In this document: positions 25,430 to 35,200 of the stretch, in pieces
How positions within the stretch are numbered: the stretch's first letter is position 1
How the letters are laid out: every line of letters starts with the position of its first letter
NCBI RefSeq assembly: GCF_000142905.1
Contig: NW_013657626.1
Coordinates: 144,517 to 199,438, forward strand
Direction: 5' to 3'
From: Thecamonas trahens ATCC 50062
Lineage: Eukaryota; Apusozoa; Apusomonadida; Apusomonadidae
Length of the DNA stretch: 54,922 bases
Notes under the pieces: generated by a model
What the model was told of the DNA's origin: nothing
The model's database searches: none
The model's input: only the letters and a program-made list of their open reading frames with translations
Program-made: the position numbers and the translations under genes

Positions 25430-27280
25430 TCAGAACAGGAACGACTCGGTGTGAACGTGGTGACCAAACTCGCTGCACGCCGCGACTGTGGCGTCAACCA
25501 GCGCCATCGGTCCACACACAAAGACACCAGCCCGCTCCGGGAGCTCGGCTAGAAGACTACCAATGTCCGGCCGACCGCCGCGGACATCCAGCGAGTCGCA
25601 CAGACTGGTCGACACAGAGACAGCGGAGCTGTAGCCGTCTTCAGACGATGATGACGATGACGAAGTCGCGCGCCGCCGTGCCTCCTGCTCCTCGCTGGCG
25701 CTGGACGACGGTGACGAGCCGGCCGAGCTTGAAGAGTCAGGATGGATTCGCCGGGAGCGAAGCCGCGACGGTGAGTCGTCGCTCTTGGTGTGCACGCTCG
25801 TGTCGTACAGCTCGAGCTCGACTGAGTCGTCATCTGCGGCGGCAGCGAGGAGGTGCGGGAACCAGGTGGCAAACGGGTCGGCGCCTCGGGAGGACCAGAC
25901 GAAAACAATCTTATCCGGCCGCCCGTACGGCCCATCGGGCGCAAGCAGGGCTTCCAGCAGTGCGGCATTGGGCGTCACGCCAATGCCGCCCGAGACCAGG
26001 ACTATGGTCTCGTATCGGGCGGGATTGATGGCAAAAGCGCCGTACCGACCCTCGAACCGCATGTGCAGCGGGGCGTCGCCGCGCGCTGCGAGCGTCCGTC
26101 GCTGCGAGCCCGACAGGTGCGCCGCTTGCGAGTTGAAACTGCTCTCGCTCGACGAGTCACTCGCAGCACCAGTGGCTTCCCAGGCAGCCACGGCGTTGTA
26201 CAACTGCGAGGTCCACTCGCGCGGCTTGGGGCCGAGGGCAGCGGCCTTGATCAGAAACCGCATCGTGCCGGCCGGTCGGAGGTCTGTCCCGCCCCGCGGC
26301 GCGTAGTTGGAGACGGTGAATGGATGCAGCTCCCAGCCAAGCAGTGGATCGCCGATGAACACGTACTGGCCGGGCTCGGCATGGAAGCCATCGCGGGCGA
26401 GCACAAGCTCGGTCACATCGCCGGGCAGGGTGCGGCACGAGACGAGCGTAGTCCTGTTGCGGAGGACCAGAGCGACCCGGAGGAGTGCAACGCAGCCCCA
26501 GACAAAGACTGGAGCACACGCCAGGATGGTGATGAGCGGGGCGTGGAAGAAGGTGGCAACCAGGGCGGCGATAAAGACGTAGTGCGAGCGGAAGAAAAAG
26601 TCAAAGTGGGCCCTGCGGATGGGCTCGATCGCGGTCGCCGCCACAAACAGAAAGAGGAGCATGGCAATGAGGCCAGCACTATTGTGCGAGGGGAAGGCGA
26701 GGCCTTCAAACTCGGAGAGAACGAGGACGCCTACGCCGTGGACGAGCATGAGGCCAACAAAGAGGCGGGCAAAGATGCGATGGATGACGATGCGGCGCTC
26801 AAACGGGATGCCTGTGAGAATGGTGTACCACCTCGAGCGAAGGATGGGGAGAAAGAGAATGGAAATAGATCCGGCAGCAAACGGACCCATGCCGAGGACA
26901 ACCCGCCACTGCAGCTGGCCAACACTCGGCTTGATCTCCGAGTGGCGGTTCACAGCTTCTGCCTCGGCTGCGGATGGCCCACCGCTCTGCGCGCCGGCCA
27001 TCAGCAGGGCGTATCCCAGGCCAATCGCGATAAAGTGAGCGACAATCAAGGCGATCTGGACCAGACTCAGCTCGCCCATGGCTGGCAGCATGTCTGCCGT
27101 CAGCAGGCGCAACCACGCCGGTGTCTTCCTTCGCCATGCGGCTGAGAACGGTGCCAACAGCCGCTTCTGCGACAGAGCCAGCCATGCCCCGCTATGATGG
27201 ACAAACCTCCGTCCGGCCAGCACGCACCCGACCACTCCGCCATACACTGCCAACACCACAATCCAGTCCCACTCGCTCAT
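25430..27280 (-). CDS. NADPH oxidase-type ferric reductase-like transmembrane protein
   Basis: The protein has 616 aa from the ATG at 27280. Six or so membrane helices carry four candidate heme ligands: His167/His181, spaced by 13 residues, and His233/His246, spaced by 12. The 13/12 pattern is the one described for NOX enzymes, whereas ferric reductases usually have 13/13. The FAD site HPFT is at 319-322, the NADPH glycine motif GGIGVTP at 431-437, a CGP motif is near 589, and the protein ends in Phe. It would transfer electrons from cytosolic NADPH across the membrane to O2 or Fe3+. There is no EF-hand. Unusual are Ser/Glu-rich low-complexity insertions near 373-386 and between the two halves of the NADPH domain, possibly regulatory. 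Confidence 0.85.
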   Translation of the reverse strand: MSEWDWIVVLAVYGGVVGCVLAGRRFVHHSGAWLALSQKRLLAPFSAAWRRKTPAWLRLLTADMLPAMGELSLVQIALIVAHFIAIGLGYALLMAGAQSGGPSAAEAEAVNRHSEIKPSVGQLQWRVVLGMGPFAAGSISILFLPILRSRWYTILTGIPFERRIVIHRIFARLFVGLMLVHGVGVLVLSEFEGLAFPSHNSAGLIAMLLFLFVAATAIEPIRRAHFDFFFRSHYVFIAALVATFFHAPLITILACAPVFVWGCVALLRVALVLRNRTTLVSCRTLPGDVTELVLARDGFHAEPGQYVFIGDPLLGWELHPFTVSNYAPRGGTDLRPAGTMRFLIKAAALGPKPREWTSQLYNAVAAWEATGAASDSSSESSFNSQAAHLSGSQRRTLAARGDAPLHMRFEGRYGAFAINPARYETIVLVSGGIGVTPNAALLEALLAPDGPYGRPDKIVFVWSSRGADPFATWFPHLLAAAADDDSVELELYDTSVHTKSDDSPSRLRSRRIHPDSSSSAGSSPSSSASEEQEARRRATSSSSSSSEDGYSSAVSVSTSLCDSLDVRGGRPDIGSLLAELPERAGVFVCGPMALVDATVAACSEFGHHVHTESFLF

Positions 27281-27646
27281 GACGATGAGTGCTGCGAGTG
27301 CAGTCTGACCGGTTGCCTTTTGACCAGCGACGGGAGGGGGCCGGGGGGGGGGGGGGGGGGGGGGGGTGAGGGGGGGGGGAGGTCTTTGAGCGGATAAACC
27401 ATCTCCCGAGTCTAGCAACCGAATCTCACATCTCCTTCACCAACCGATTCCTCCTGCTGTTGCCTCCTGTATCACCCGTGCCGCCCGCCCGCCCGTGTCG
27501 CCACCACCACCCACCACCACCACCGCCACCGCCACCACCACCGCCACCACCACCACCACCACCACCACCACCACCACCACCACCACCACCCCCACCCGAC
27601 ACCAAGCACACTCCACTCCCACACCAACCCGTTCACCACTACACCC
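27281..27646. promoter_or_regulatory. Divergent spacer with G24/G10 runs and a CCA repeat
   Basis: G24 (27343-27366) and G10 (27370-27379) on the plus strand read as C-tracts upstream of the minus-strand reductase gene. At 27501-27597 a CCA/CCG triplet repeat of about 30 units is C-rich on the plus strand, 50 bases before the SNAPC3 start. The C-rich strand switches between the two halves, again following the direction of each gene. Confidence 0.5.
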
Positions 27647-29107
27647 ATGACCTCGTCTGCGGCTGCCAGTCGACGGGAGACCGAGCTGGTGTCGGTGGGT
27701 GAGTTCCGCGACTCGCTCATGGTAGTCCTCCACCCCTCTGACGGCGAGCTGAACACTCTCCCACCCAACGACCTTGACCTGGAGACAGACGATCTGATTG
27801 TGCCGTCACTTGATGATACCGTTGCTGATGTTGTCCGTGCAAAGCTGGCGGACTATGGCCTCTCGTTAGAGTACATCAAGCCGACGAGTTCTTCGAGTTC
27901 AGCACCGCCTCCCCCGCCATCATCTTCGTCTGCTGCCACAACTCCCACTGTGGGGAGCGGAAGCGGGAGCGGAAGGCCCAGCGAGGGTGAGAGCCGGAAG
28001 CGGGCGGCCGAGAGTGCACCGAGCGATGATCCGGTCCATGAGCATGCGGCGCGCAAGCCAAAGATGCTCAAGTCCGGCCGGCGGCTGCAGAGCGCGCGGT
28101 CGTACTCCAAGGCTGGCATGTCGGCGCTGGATCGGTCTTCGCTGCTGGGAGGCTTGCTCCGCGGAGCGCGATACACGTCGACCAAGGTCCGGTCGCCGGC
28201 GTCGCAGCCGGCGACAGGGCTGCCGCCATCGTGGCTTGCGTCGCAGATCCTCAACGACTCGGGCGTGCCAACCATGGACGAGCTGCGGGAGAAGCCTGGC
28301 CTTGCCGGCCTAGCTGCGGTGGAGACCATCACCGCTCCGCGAGTTCCGCCCAACGACGTCACTGAGCAGATGCGCCGCGAATGGGAGGAGCGGGGAGCGC
28401 TCGAGTTCCCGCATTTGGTGGAGAAGGAGCTTGACTTTGGCGAGGTCCTCCTCCTTGTCCAGGTCAACCACCAGGAGCGCAACGCGATGAGCCAGATGTT
28501 CTGGGTCCCGGCCTCTTTCACGCTTGACGTTCTCCTCCGACGGATGAGCTGCATCTCCAACGAGATCCTCGACGGCAAGCAGACGCTCTCGGCCTTTCTC
28601 TTTATCGAGTCTGTCTTTTACGAGATGGACCGCGTTCCACCGCCGCTGCAGGCCTCGGCGCTGCCGCTCACCTCGTACGCCGAAGGCATCATCGAGTGGA
28701 TGCGTGAGGAGAAGCGTTTTGTGTCGGATGTCTTTGGCGTCGCCCGCCGCGCCTCGGCCTCGACCACCACCTTTGCCGACCTCCGCATCCGCCTCGGCAA
28801 GTCGTACCTTTGGCAGCACCAGGGCAGCTGCTGCCACGAGATCCGGTTTGTCGACATGCGCCGGGTCGTCGCCGATGACCCGCGCTCCTCGCTCTGCTAC
28901 CCATATCTCGTCTTTACTGGCCGCTCGCGCCGCCCGCGCTGCCACATCTGTAAGCGCGAGCTCGCCGACTTTGTTGTCTACGGCGATAAGCTGGCCCCGG
29001 TCTCCCCGTGCCACATGTGCTCCGAGTGCTACCAGCTCCTGCACTACGGCCCCGACGGCCACATGCTTTACTCGGACTTTCAGGTCTTTCCGGTCTGGCA
29101 GGACTGA
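27647..29107 (+). CDS. SNAPC3: snRNA-activating protein complex subunit 3 (SNAPC3/SNAP50-like)
   Basis: The protein has 486 aa. Residues 1 to about 150 are poorly conserved with a Ser/Pro linker. From about 245 onward it follows SNAP50 homologues: VLLLVQVNHQERNAMSQMF, FLFIESVFYEMD, then SYLWQHQGSCCHEIRFVDMR. The C-terminal zinc-binding region has Cys432, Cys435, Cys455, Cys458 and Cys461 followed by YQLLHYGPDGHMLY, the signature end of the family. SNAPC binds the proximal sequence element of snRNA genes and recruits TBP for Pol II and Pol III transcription. It acts in the nucleus. It starts after a CCA-repeat leader and ends 15 bases before the next convergent gene. Confidence 0.87.
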   Translation: MTSSAAASRRETELVSVGEFRDSLMVVLHPSDGELNTLPPNDLDLETDDLIVPSLDDTVADVVRAKLADYGLSLEYIKPTSSSSSAPPPPPSSSSAATTPTVGSGSGSGRPSEGESRKRAAESAPSDDPVHEHAARKPKMLKSGRRLQSARSYSKAGMSALDRSSLLGGLLRGARYTSTKVRSPASQPATGLPPSWLASQILNDSGVPTMDELREKPGLAGLAAVETITAPRVPPNDVTEQMRREWEERGALEFPHLVEKELDFGEVLLLVQVNHQERNAMSQMFWVPASFTLDVLLRRMSCISNEILDGKQTLSAFLFIESVFYEMDRVPPPLQASALPLTSYAEGIIEWMREEKRFVSDVFGVARRASASTTTFADLRIRLGKSYLWQHQGSCCHEIRFVDMRRVVADDPRSSLCYPYLVFTGRSRRPRCHICKRELADFVVYGDKLAPVSPCHMCSECYQLLHYGPDGHMLYSDFQVFPVWQD

Positions 29108-29122
29108 GTCTCTACCTGCTCA

Positions 29123-30661
29123 TCATACTGCGTACGGTGGCGGTGGCGACGGCGGCGCCGTTGCCGCTACGAGAGGGTTAGCCGCGTACGCATTGCCACC
29201 CCCAACGCACTGATTGCCACTCCTAGCGTACGGGTTGAGCACAGCCGGCTGCTTGGGCGGCGGCGGGATGGCACCGCCGCCTCCCCCGTACGGCATGCCT
29301 GGCGGCGGGGCGCCGTACACAGCCTGCGGAGGCTGAGACATGGCCATGGTCTCGAGCTTCTTGGCCGATGCCGGCGAAGCGGTGGCACCCATCGGCACCG
29401 CGGCAGGTTCAGCTTCAGCCTTGGCACCGGCGGCTTTCTGTTCACGCCGCGTGTACGCCTTGTGTGCCACCAGCGCAAGCACAACGTAGCACACGTTGGC
29501 GAGAACGATGCCGACTGTTGCGTAGATGTACACTCGCGACGGCTGCTCTCCCGGCACGTAGTCACCGGCAATGTCCAACGACGATGCCCCAGTCTTAGTG
29601 TCCAGTGTCGCGCTGGCGAGGTACAGGTACGGATCGGCGTCTGAGCGGACAGTAATGTTGATGCGCGCCATGTCGATCGGCGATGAGAGCGGCGTCGGCC
29701 TGTATGCCTCGATCCCGGTGTCCGCCGCATAGTTGAGCTGCCGCTTCGGCAGGCATCCAGACTTGGAAACGGACCACACTGGACTCGACGGGTTGCTCGT
29801 CTGGACAAGCTTGATACAGAATCCCGAGAGGACACCCGTCACTGTGCATGTGTTCCCGGACCAGCTTCCGCCGTCCTCCGCACAAACCTTGGAGCACGCG
29901 TCGTACTCGGGGCTGTTGTTGGCGACAAAGTCCGGCCAGTTGCATCGCCGCGAGAGCGAGTAGCGCGTCGACGTGACTCTCTCATACTTTGCAATGGTGA
30001 AATCAAACGAGACGCTCTGGACGTCGCCGTCTGGCAGCTCAATCGTGAGTCGTGCCGTCTTCTTCCACGTTGTCGGCGACTGCGAGCCCGAGGCCGTGTA
30101 CCGACTCGTGCTCGTGCCCGACGAGAAGTACATGATCTTCGGATAGCTCCGCGCGTGTCTAAAATCAGCGTCACCAGTGGCCACCGTTGCGTTGAACAGT
30201 GTCCCATGCGGGCCCGAGCTCGGCCCTCCGTTGTTGGCGTAGACCTTGATGGCGTTGAACTCGGCGTGCTTGCTCGCCACCCACTCGTCAACCATCTGAT
30301 TGTACTCGGCAGCTTCGGGCGGGTACACGGTCTTTGCTGAGCGGCTCTTTGCCGTTGTTATGTTCACAATGCAGAAGGCGATGAGCATGGCCGAGGCCAT
30401 GCAGAGGGCAGCGCCCGTCGCGATGGCGCACTTTGCGGACGTGCACTCGCCGCCGCCGCCGCCATAGTAGCCACCTCGATGACCGTGGACGCCCCGTCCG
30501 CCACGCCTTCCACGCCCCGCCCACCCCGTCCACGACCACCGCGTCCACGCCCCCCAGCCCCGTTGCCCATGCCTGTCCCCTTGCCGTTGCCCTTGCCCAT
30601 GTCGGTTGATGCACGTGAGAGAGATGTGAGCGGAAATGCGGTTGCCTCCCCAAAAAACCAT
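29123..30661 (-). CDS. Two-TM protein with a Cys-containing loop and proline-rich tail
   Basis: The uninterrupted frame gives 512 aa from an ATG at 30661. The parts that look real are a Gly-rich segment ending GGYYGGGGGE, TM1 (ATGAALCMASAMLIAFCIVN), a loop of about 270 residues with several Cys and NxT/S sites, TM2 (VYIYATVGIVLANVCYVVLALV) and a cytoplasmic-type tail rich in Pro/Gly/Tyr ending PPPPYAV. No family is recognised. The first 50 residues are doubtful. In another frame the ATG at 30600 starts MGKGNGKGTGMGNGAGG, followed by GRGGRGRGGRG repeats that connect to GGRGVHGHRGGYY only if one base is missing in a G run near 30500-30530. That version would have about 492 aa. Confidence 0.6.
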   Translation of the reverse strand: MVFWGGNRISAHISLTCINRHGQGQRQGDRHGQRGWGAWTRWSWTGWAGRGRRGGRGVHGHRGGYYGGGGGECTSAKCAIATGAALCMASAMLIAFCIVNITTAKSRSAKTVYPPEAAEYNQMVDEWVASKHAEFNAIKVYANNGGPSSGPHGTLFNATVATGDADFRHARSYPKIMYFSSGTSTSRYTASGSQSPTTWKKTARLTIELPDGDVQSVSFDFTIAKYERVTSTRYSLSRRCNWPDFVANNSPEYDACSKVCAEDGGSWSGNTCTVTGVLSGFCIKLVQTSNPSSPVWSVSKSGCLPKRQLNYAADTGIEAYRPTPLSSPIDMARINITVRSDADPYLYLASATLDTKTGASSLDIAGDYVPGEQPSRVYIYATVGIVLANVCYVVLALVAHKAYTRREQKAAGAKAEAEPAAVPMGATASPASAKKLETMAMSQPPQAVYGAPPPGMPYGGGGGAIPPPPKQPAVLNPYARSGNQCVGGGNAYAANPLVAATAPPSPPPPYAV

Positions 30662-30947
30662 TCCAAGAACTGTGGTGCGCCACACCTACCCCCATCACCG
30701 CTGCCCATCGCTGGCTTGGGCGCAAGCAACCCGCGTCTCTGTCGACTACCATGGCTAGTCTTGTACCTTGTTTGCTCTTCCGTGCCCGAACATGCTCAAC
30801 CCCTGATGTATCGCATGCGCTGGGCTTGATTGCAGCAGCGCACCTCTCTTGTCACACGCGTGCCAATCAATTCCGACCATAACCAGCCACTTGCAGCATG
30901 CCACATGTCAAACGGTGGCCTCACCATGTGGGGCGGCACAAATTTTA

Positions 30948-30964
30948 CCCCCCCCCCCCCCCCC
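30948..30964 (+). repeat. C17 run upstream of the Mdm31/32-like gene
   Basis: Seventeen C residues on the coding strand, 62 bases before the ATG at 31027, followed by further CCCT-type sequence. The spacer 30662-30947 to its left contains no recognisable gene. Confidence 0.9.
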
Positions 30965-31026
30965 TCCCTCCACCCTTGCACGTTTTCGGGGCGCCTTTCA
31001 CACGCCACTCCACCGACCAAGGTGCC

Positions 31027-32211
31027 ATGTGGCGGACGCTCGCTCCCCTTGCCAGCCGGCGACTCTGCCACCCGCTTCGAACAGCGGCGACGACCACGAC
31101 GACGAGTGCGCCGACTTTGAGCCGCCGCTGGGTAGCTGTAGCGGCGGCGGTGGCGGCGGTAGCCGGCACGGCATGGGCCGCCAACTCGGGCCCGCTGCTC
31201 GAGCCGTCGCTCCGGGTCGCCGCCTGGCTCGCCTCGCGGCTCTCGCCCCATCCGCTGCGGATCGAGTTTGACTCGGCCGAAGGCACGCTGCTGCTGCCGC
31301 GGACGGAGCTGCGGCTGGACCATTTGCGGGTGACTCGGACGCCCGAGGGCGCCAGCCGCGACATCGCCGCCGGCTTTGATCTGGTCGCTGCCCGGGTCGA
31401 TCTCGTCGCAGCACGTGGCATGGCCACGCCGTCCGGTGCGCCTGTTATCGAGAGCCTGCATGTCTCGGGCCTCTCGGGCACCGTTCGCACCGCGCCGCAC
31501 TCGCCGCCACTGCCACACGTCGTCATCGGCCACGCCCGGCTGGACCACGCCGCGCTCGTTGTCGACTTGCACACTCACCAGCAGAACCTGCCGCTGCCGC
31601 TGGTGGTCAAGGCCGCCGAGATCCGCGACCTCGATATTGCCGACGTACCGGCCTCGCTCGCGCTGGCCAGGCTACAGGGTCTCGTCGACGGTGTTGGCAC
31701 CTTCCATCTCACCTCAGGCGGGGCCGACGCCGACGTCGAGCTCGCGCTAAGGAATATCCCGCTCGTCAGGGTCTCGGCCATGGCGCCTGCGGGCTCGGCA
31801 CTCGAGTGGCTCTCACGCGGCGGCCTCGACCTCGGTGTCCAAGCCAAGTACGTCTACGATCCGATCAACCCCTCGCGGCTCTCGCATGTCACTCTCAGAG
31901 TCTCATCGCGGCTTTTCGACCTTGCTGCCGACATTCCGGCCTCGCGCCGCGACCAGCTCGCTCCCTCACGCCTCGCCGCCGTCCGCACCTTTGTCGCGTA
32001 CGTCAACTCACACTCGCGCGCCATTGACCTCGCCTACACCGTCCGGGTCACTCCCGCCGAGCTCCGCGACGCACTCGCTGAGTGCGGCGAGTCGCGAACC
32101 CGTGCCTTTGTCACGCTCTTCCTTCGCGCGCTTTCGACCGAGCTCTTCCGCTCCGCCGGCTCCTCGCTCCTCGAAGGCCTCTCGGCTCTTGTCGACCGCG
32201 CCCGTCAATGA
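31027..32211 (+). CDS. Mdm31/Mdm32-like mitochondrial inner-membrane protein
   Basis: The protein has 394 aa. I chose the ATG at 31027 because the resulting N-terminus (MWRTLAPLASRRLCHPLRTA) is a typical Arg-rich, acid-free mitochondrial presequence; a Met at 30898 in the same frame adds only leader-like residues. A hydrophobic segment (WVAVAAAVAAVAGTAWAA) follows. The body shows the AsmA-like beta pattern of the Mdm31/32 family: FDSAEGTLLLP, RTELRLDHLRVTR, VIESLHVSGLSGTV, then SALEWLSRGGLDLGVQAKYV, resembling the family FGWI..GKVDI motif. Yeast Mdm31/32 act in mitochondrial morphology and lipid homeostasis. The length is shorter than yeast (about 575-620 aa). The family call is moderate. The stop is 18 bases from the ECM29 stop. 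Confidence 0.55.
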   Translation: MWRTLAPLASRRLCHPLRTAATTTTTSAPTLSRRWVAVAAAVAAVAGTAWAANSGPLLEPSLRVAAWLASRLSPHPLRIEFDSAEGTLLLPRTELRLDHLRVTRTPEGASRDIAAGFDLVAARVDLVAARGMATPSGAPVIESLHVSGLSGTVRTAPHSPPLPHVVIGHARLDHAALVVDLHTHQQNLPLPLVVKAAEIRDLDIADVPASLALARLQGLVDGVGTFHLTSGGADADVELALRNIPLVRVSAMAPAGSALEWLSRGGLDLGVQAKYVYDPINPSRLSHVTLRVSSRLFDLAADIPASRRDQLAPSRLAAVRTFVAYVNSHSRAIDLAYTVRVTPAELRDALAECGESRTRAFVTLFLRALSTELFRSAGSSLLEGLSALVDRARQ

Positions 32212-32229
32212 CCAATGGATGCACTCGAT

Positions 32230-35200
32230 TTACCCCTGCGTCTGCAGTGCCTGGCGAACCTGCTTGGCGCCGCGCGCGATGGCTACCTCAGCGTCCTGCT
32301 CCCGCCGCCGCAACGCGGCTTCAAGAGGCTCGCGCACCGGCTCGCCGGCCGCGCCGAGACGTGGCAAGGCGTCGACAAGGATTGTCGCCAGCGCGAGCCC
32401 GGCCTCACGTACAGACTTGAACTGCGCCTCGTCCAGAGCTGCGATTGCCGCCTCGTTGGCTGCAGCCACTGCGCCACTGGCGGTGGCGAGGCAACCGGCT
32501 CCGCGCTCAATGATCTTAGCCAGCGCGCCGAGCGCTGCGTTACGCACAATCCACGGGTTGCCCGCCACCACCGCCGCCAGGCTCGCCACCAGCTCGGCTG
32601 TTGGCTCCGGCTCCTGCGCTTCAGCCGCCAGCGGGTACGACGCGCCAAGCGCATGCAGCACCTCGGCTTGTGTCGCCAGAAACCGCGGCTTGCTCCCCGG
32701 CTTGTCAACATCCTCGAACGAAGTGAACGCCATTTCGCTGAGTGCGGCGACAACTGCGGCATGGATGGCGAGCCCGGTACGGGCATCGACGGCGGTCGCG
32801 TAGTACCGCACTGCCTTGACCACAATCTTGGTCACCGCGTACCGGTACACTGCCTTGCGCTTGACAGCCTGCTCCAGCACTCCGTCGACCACGGCGGGCG
32901 CCGCTGCCAACGCAGCGCGGTCGGCCTTGGCCAGCAGGAGCGCCACATCGACGTATGCCTCGACCAGTGCCTCCTTGCCATCCCACAGTCGACCAGCAAG
33001 GCCAGCCTCAAGCGCGGCAAGCACGCCCTCGGCACCACACTCGACGCCTGCCAGCGCCGTCGGTGCCGCCGTCGCCATGAACGAAAGCGACGCCGCGGCT
33101 TGCTTGCGGAGGGGCCATTGGTCAGCCACCAGCGCCCGCGTCACCAGCGCCACCAGCTCGTCGGCATAGAGCCGCACACCACCGGTGTTTCCTGATGTGT
33201 TTTCCTCCCACACCGCGCGGAAGAGCTTGGCCGTCTCCTCCCGCCCGTTGTGCATGGCAACAAGGCAAACAGGCAGCACGTCAGCGCCAAACGTTTTCAG
33301 CCGCCCCGGCGCCGCCTTGGACATCTGCATCAGCACCATGCCCACCGTGCCCTGCACCTCCGAGTCCGGCGTCGCTGCCATGTACTCGTCGACAAGCTGG
33401 CCCAACGTTCGCGCGAGCGTCTTGGTCTTGGCGTGGCGGGCGCAAAAGCCGAGCGCCATGGCGTTTGCCGCGCGCATGCCCGGCGAAGAGTCGTGCAGCG
33501 CACGCATCAGCGCCTTCATCAACCGCTTGCAGTACGGCGTCACCTCGGTCGCCAACATCTCGACAAGGTCCATAACTAGCTTAGCCGCGCCAACCTTGGT
33601 CGGGAGCCCCACCCCACGGGTGATGACGCCAACAAGTTCCGGAACAAGCCGCTCCAGAGTCGGCGCGTCCGCAAAGCCCACCGCAGCCTCCAGCGTCCGC
33701 GAAATCGGCGACGCCTTGGCCATCGCCAGCCGCGCGCCCTCGACCTGCTCAGTCGTCAGGTTGTACCGGTCCTTGTTGAGCGTCACGTAGTTGAACTCCT
33801 GCGGCTCGAGCGTCGACATGGCCCGCAACAGCGTGCCCACAAGTGCAGGCAAGTGCGGCTTGAGCAGCTCGCGCGCCTTTTTCACGATCCGCACAATGAG
33901 CGAGAGCGAGAAAGCCTGCACCGGCTTGGCGTCCGAGACGAGGCCCTTCTCCAGCAAAAACGGCATCATGATGTCGAGGGCAGGGCAGGCGCCACTGGCC
34001 TCAGCTGCAGCCTCAGGGGAGCAGAACTGCAGAGTAACCTTGCCGAGCGACGAGCATGCCTTGAGGGCGGCGAGACGGACGGACTCCTTGATGTCGTCCA
34101 GTGCCCGGAACGCCATCGTCCACATCTCCTCCAGCCGCGCCTGTACCGTCGTCAGCGGCGGCGAAGTCTCTAGCAGCGCGCCGAGCGCGAGTACCGAGGC
34201 CTCGCGAACCCGCCATGCCCGCTGCCCGATGCCTTCCAGCGCCGATGAGAGTACCTCGTCAAACTGCTCCGCCACAATCATCCTCTCAGTCTGCACGCTC
34301 GACTCACTACGAGCCTCGGCCACAACACCCACCAGCGCCTTCCAAATCCGCGCCATCGACGCCTGCACCCGCTCGTCAGGATCAAACCGGTACCGGAACA
34401 GCTTGGGTGCAAGTGCCGGGACAAGATCGACCAGCGCTGCCCGCGCAGTCTCTGACTCTGCCAGTGCAGCAAAGCCCGACGCTGCACCCGTCCGCGAGGT
34501 CCACAGTGCGTTCGACCGCGCAAGGCCCATAAACTTGTAGATGAGCTCCGGCTGGCCAACGTCGGTCGCCAGCGAGCAGATCTCTTGGTATGTTGCCAGC
34601 GAGCCACCGTCGGGCGTGAGCCCCAGCGCCTCGGCCTGGAAGAGCGGCTCGCCAGCCTGCACCGCCATCTTGGTCGTCGCATTGCCCGCACCTGTCGAGA
34701 GGGTCTTGACTAGCCCCGCAAGGAGCCGCTCCTGCGTCGACGTCTCGGTCGAGAGCTGGTACGTCAGCGAGAGGCCTGTCGACGCCGCCTCTTGCGTGAA
34801 CAGGTCGCGGTCAGTGAGCGCGTACTCGAACGCAGCCTGAACGTCCACAATGTGCGATGCCAGCACCGTCCGCGCCCCGGCGTTGTCCGCCAGTCGGGAG
34901 GCAGACTCGCAGCACTGCACGAGCCACAGTGTCGCCGCCTGGCGCAGGAACGAGTGCCCACTTCCAACCCCGTCGACAAGAATCCGCTTGAGCAGGTCAA
35001 CCACAAACGAGGTCTCGGCCTCGCTCTTCTCCCGCACAACTGTCCACGCTCCCGCGTCAAGCGCGCTGGTGTCAGATCCAAGCAGAACGCATGCCATCGT
35101 GTGAGCCGCGCCAAGCTGCAGCCCGACAGCCTTGACGCGGCCAAGTGTAAAGCATGCGTCGATGACCGCGCTCTCATATGCCGCATGCGGCTCGCCGACA

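Noticed and set aside
25853-27145. 430-aa plus-strand ORF
   Set aside because: Antisense to the NOX-type gene, which has clear heme, FAD and NADPH motifs.
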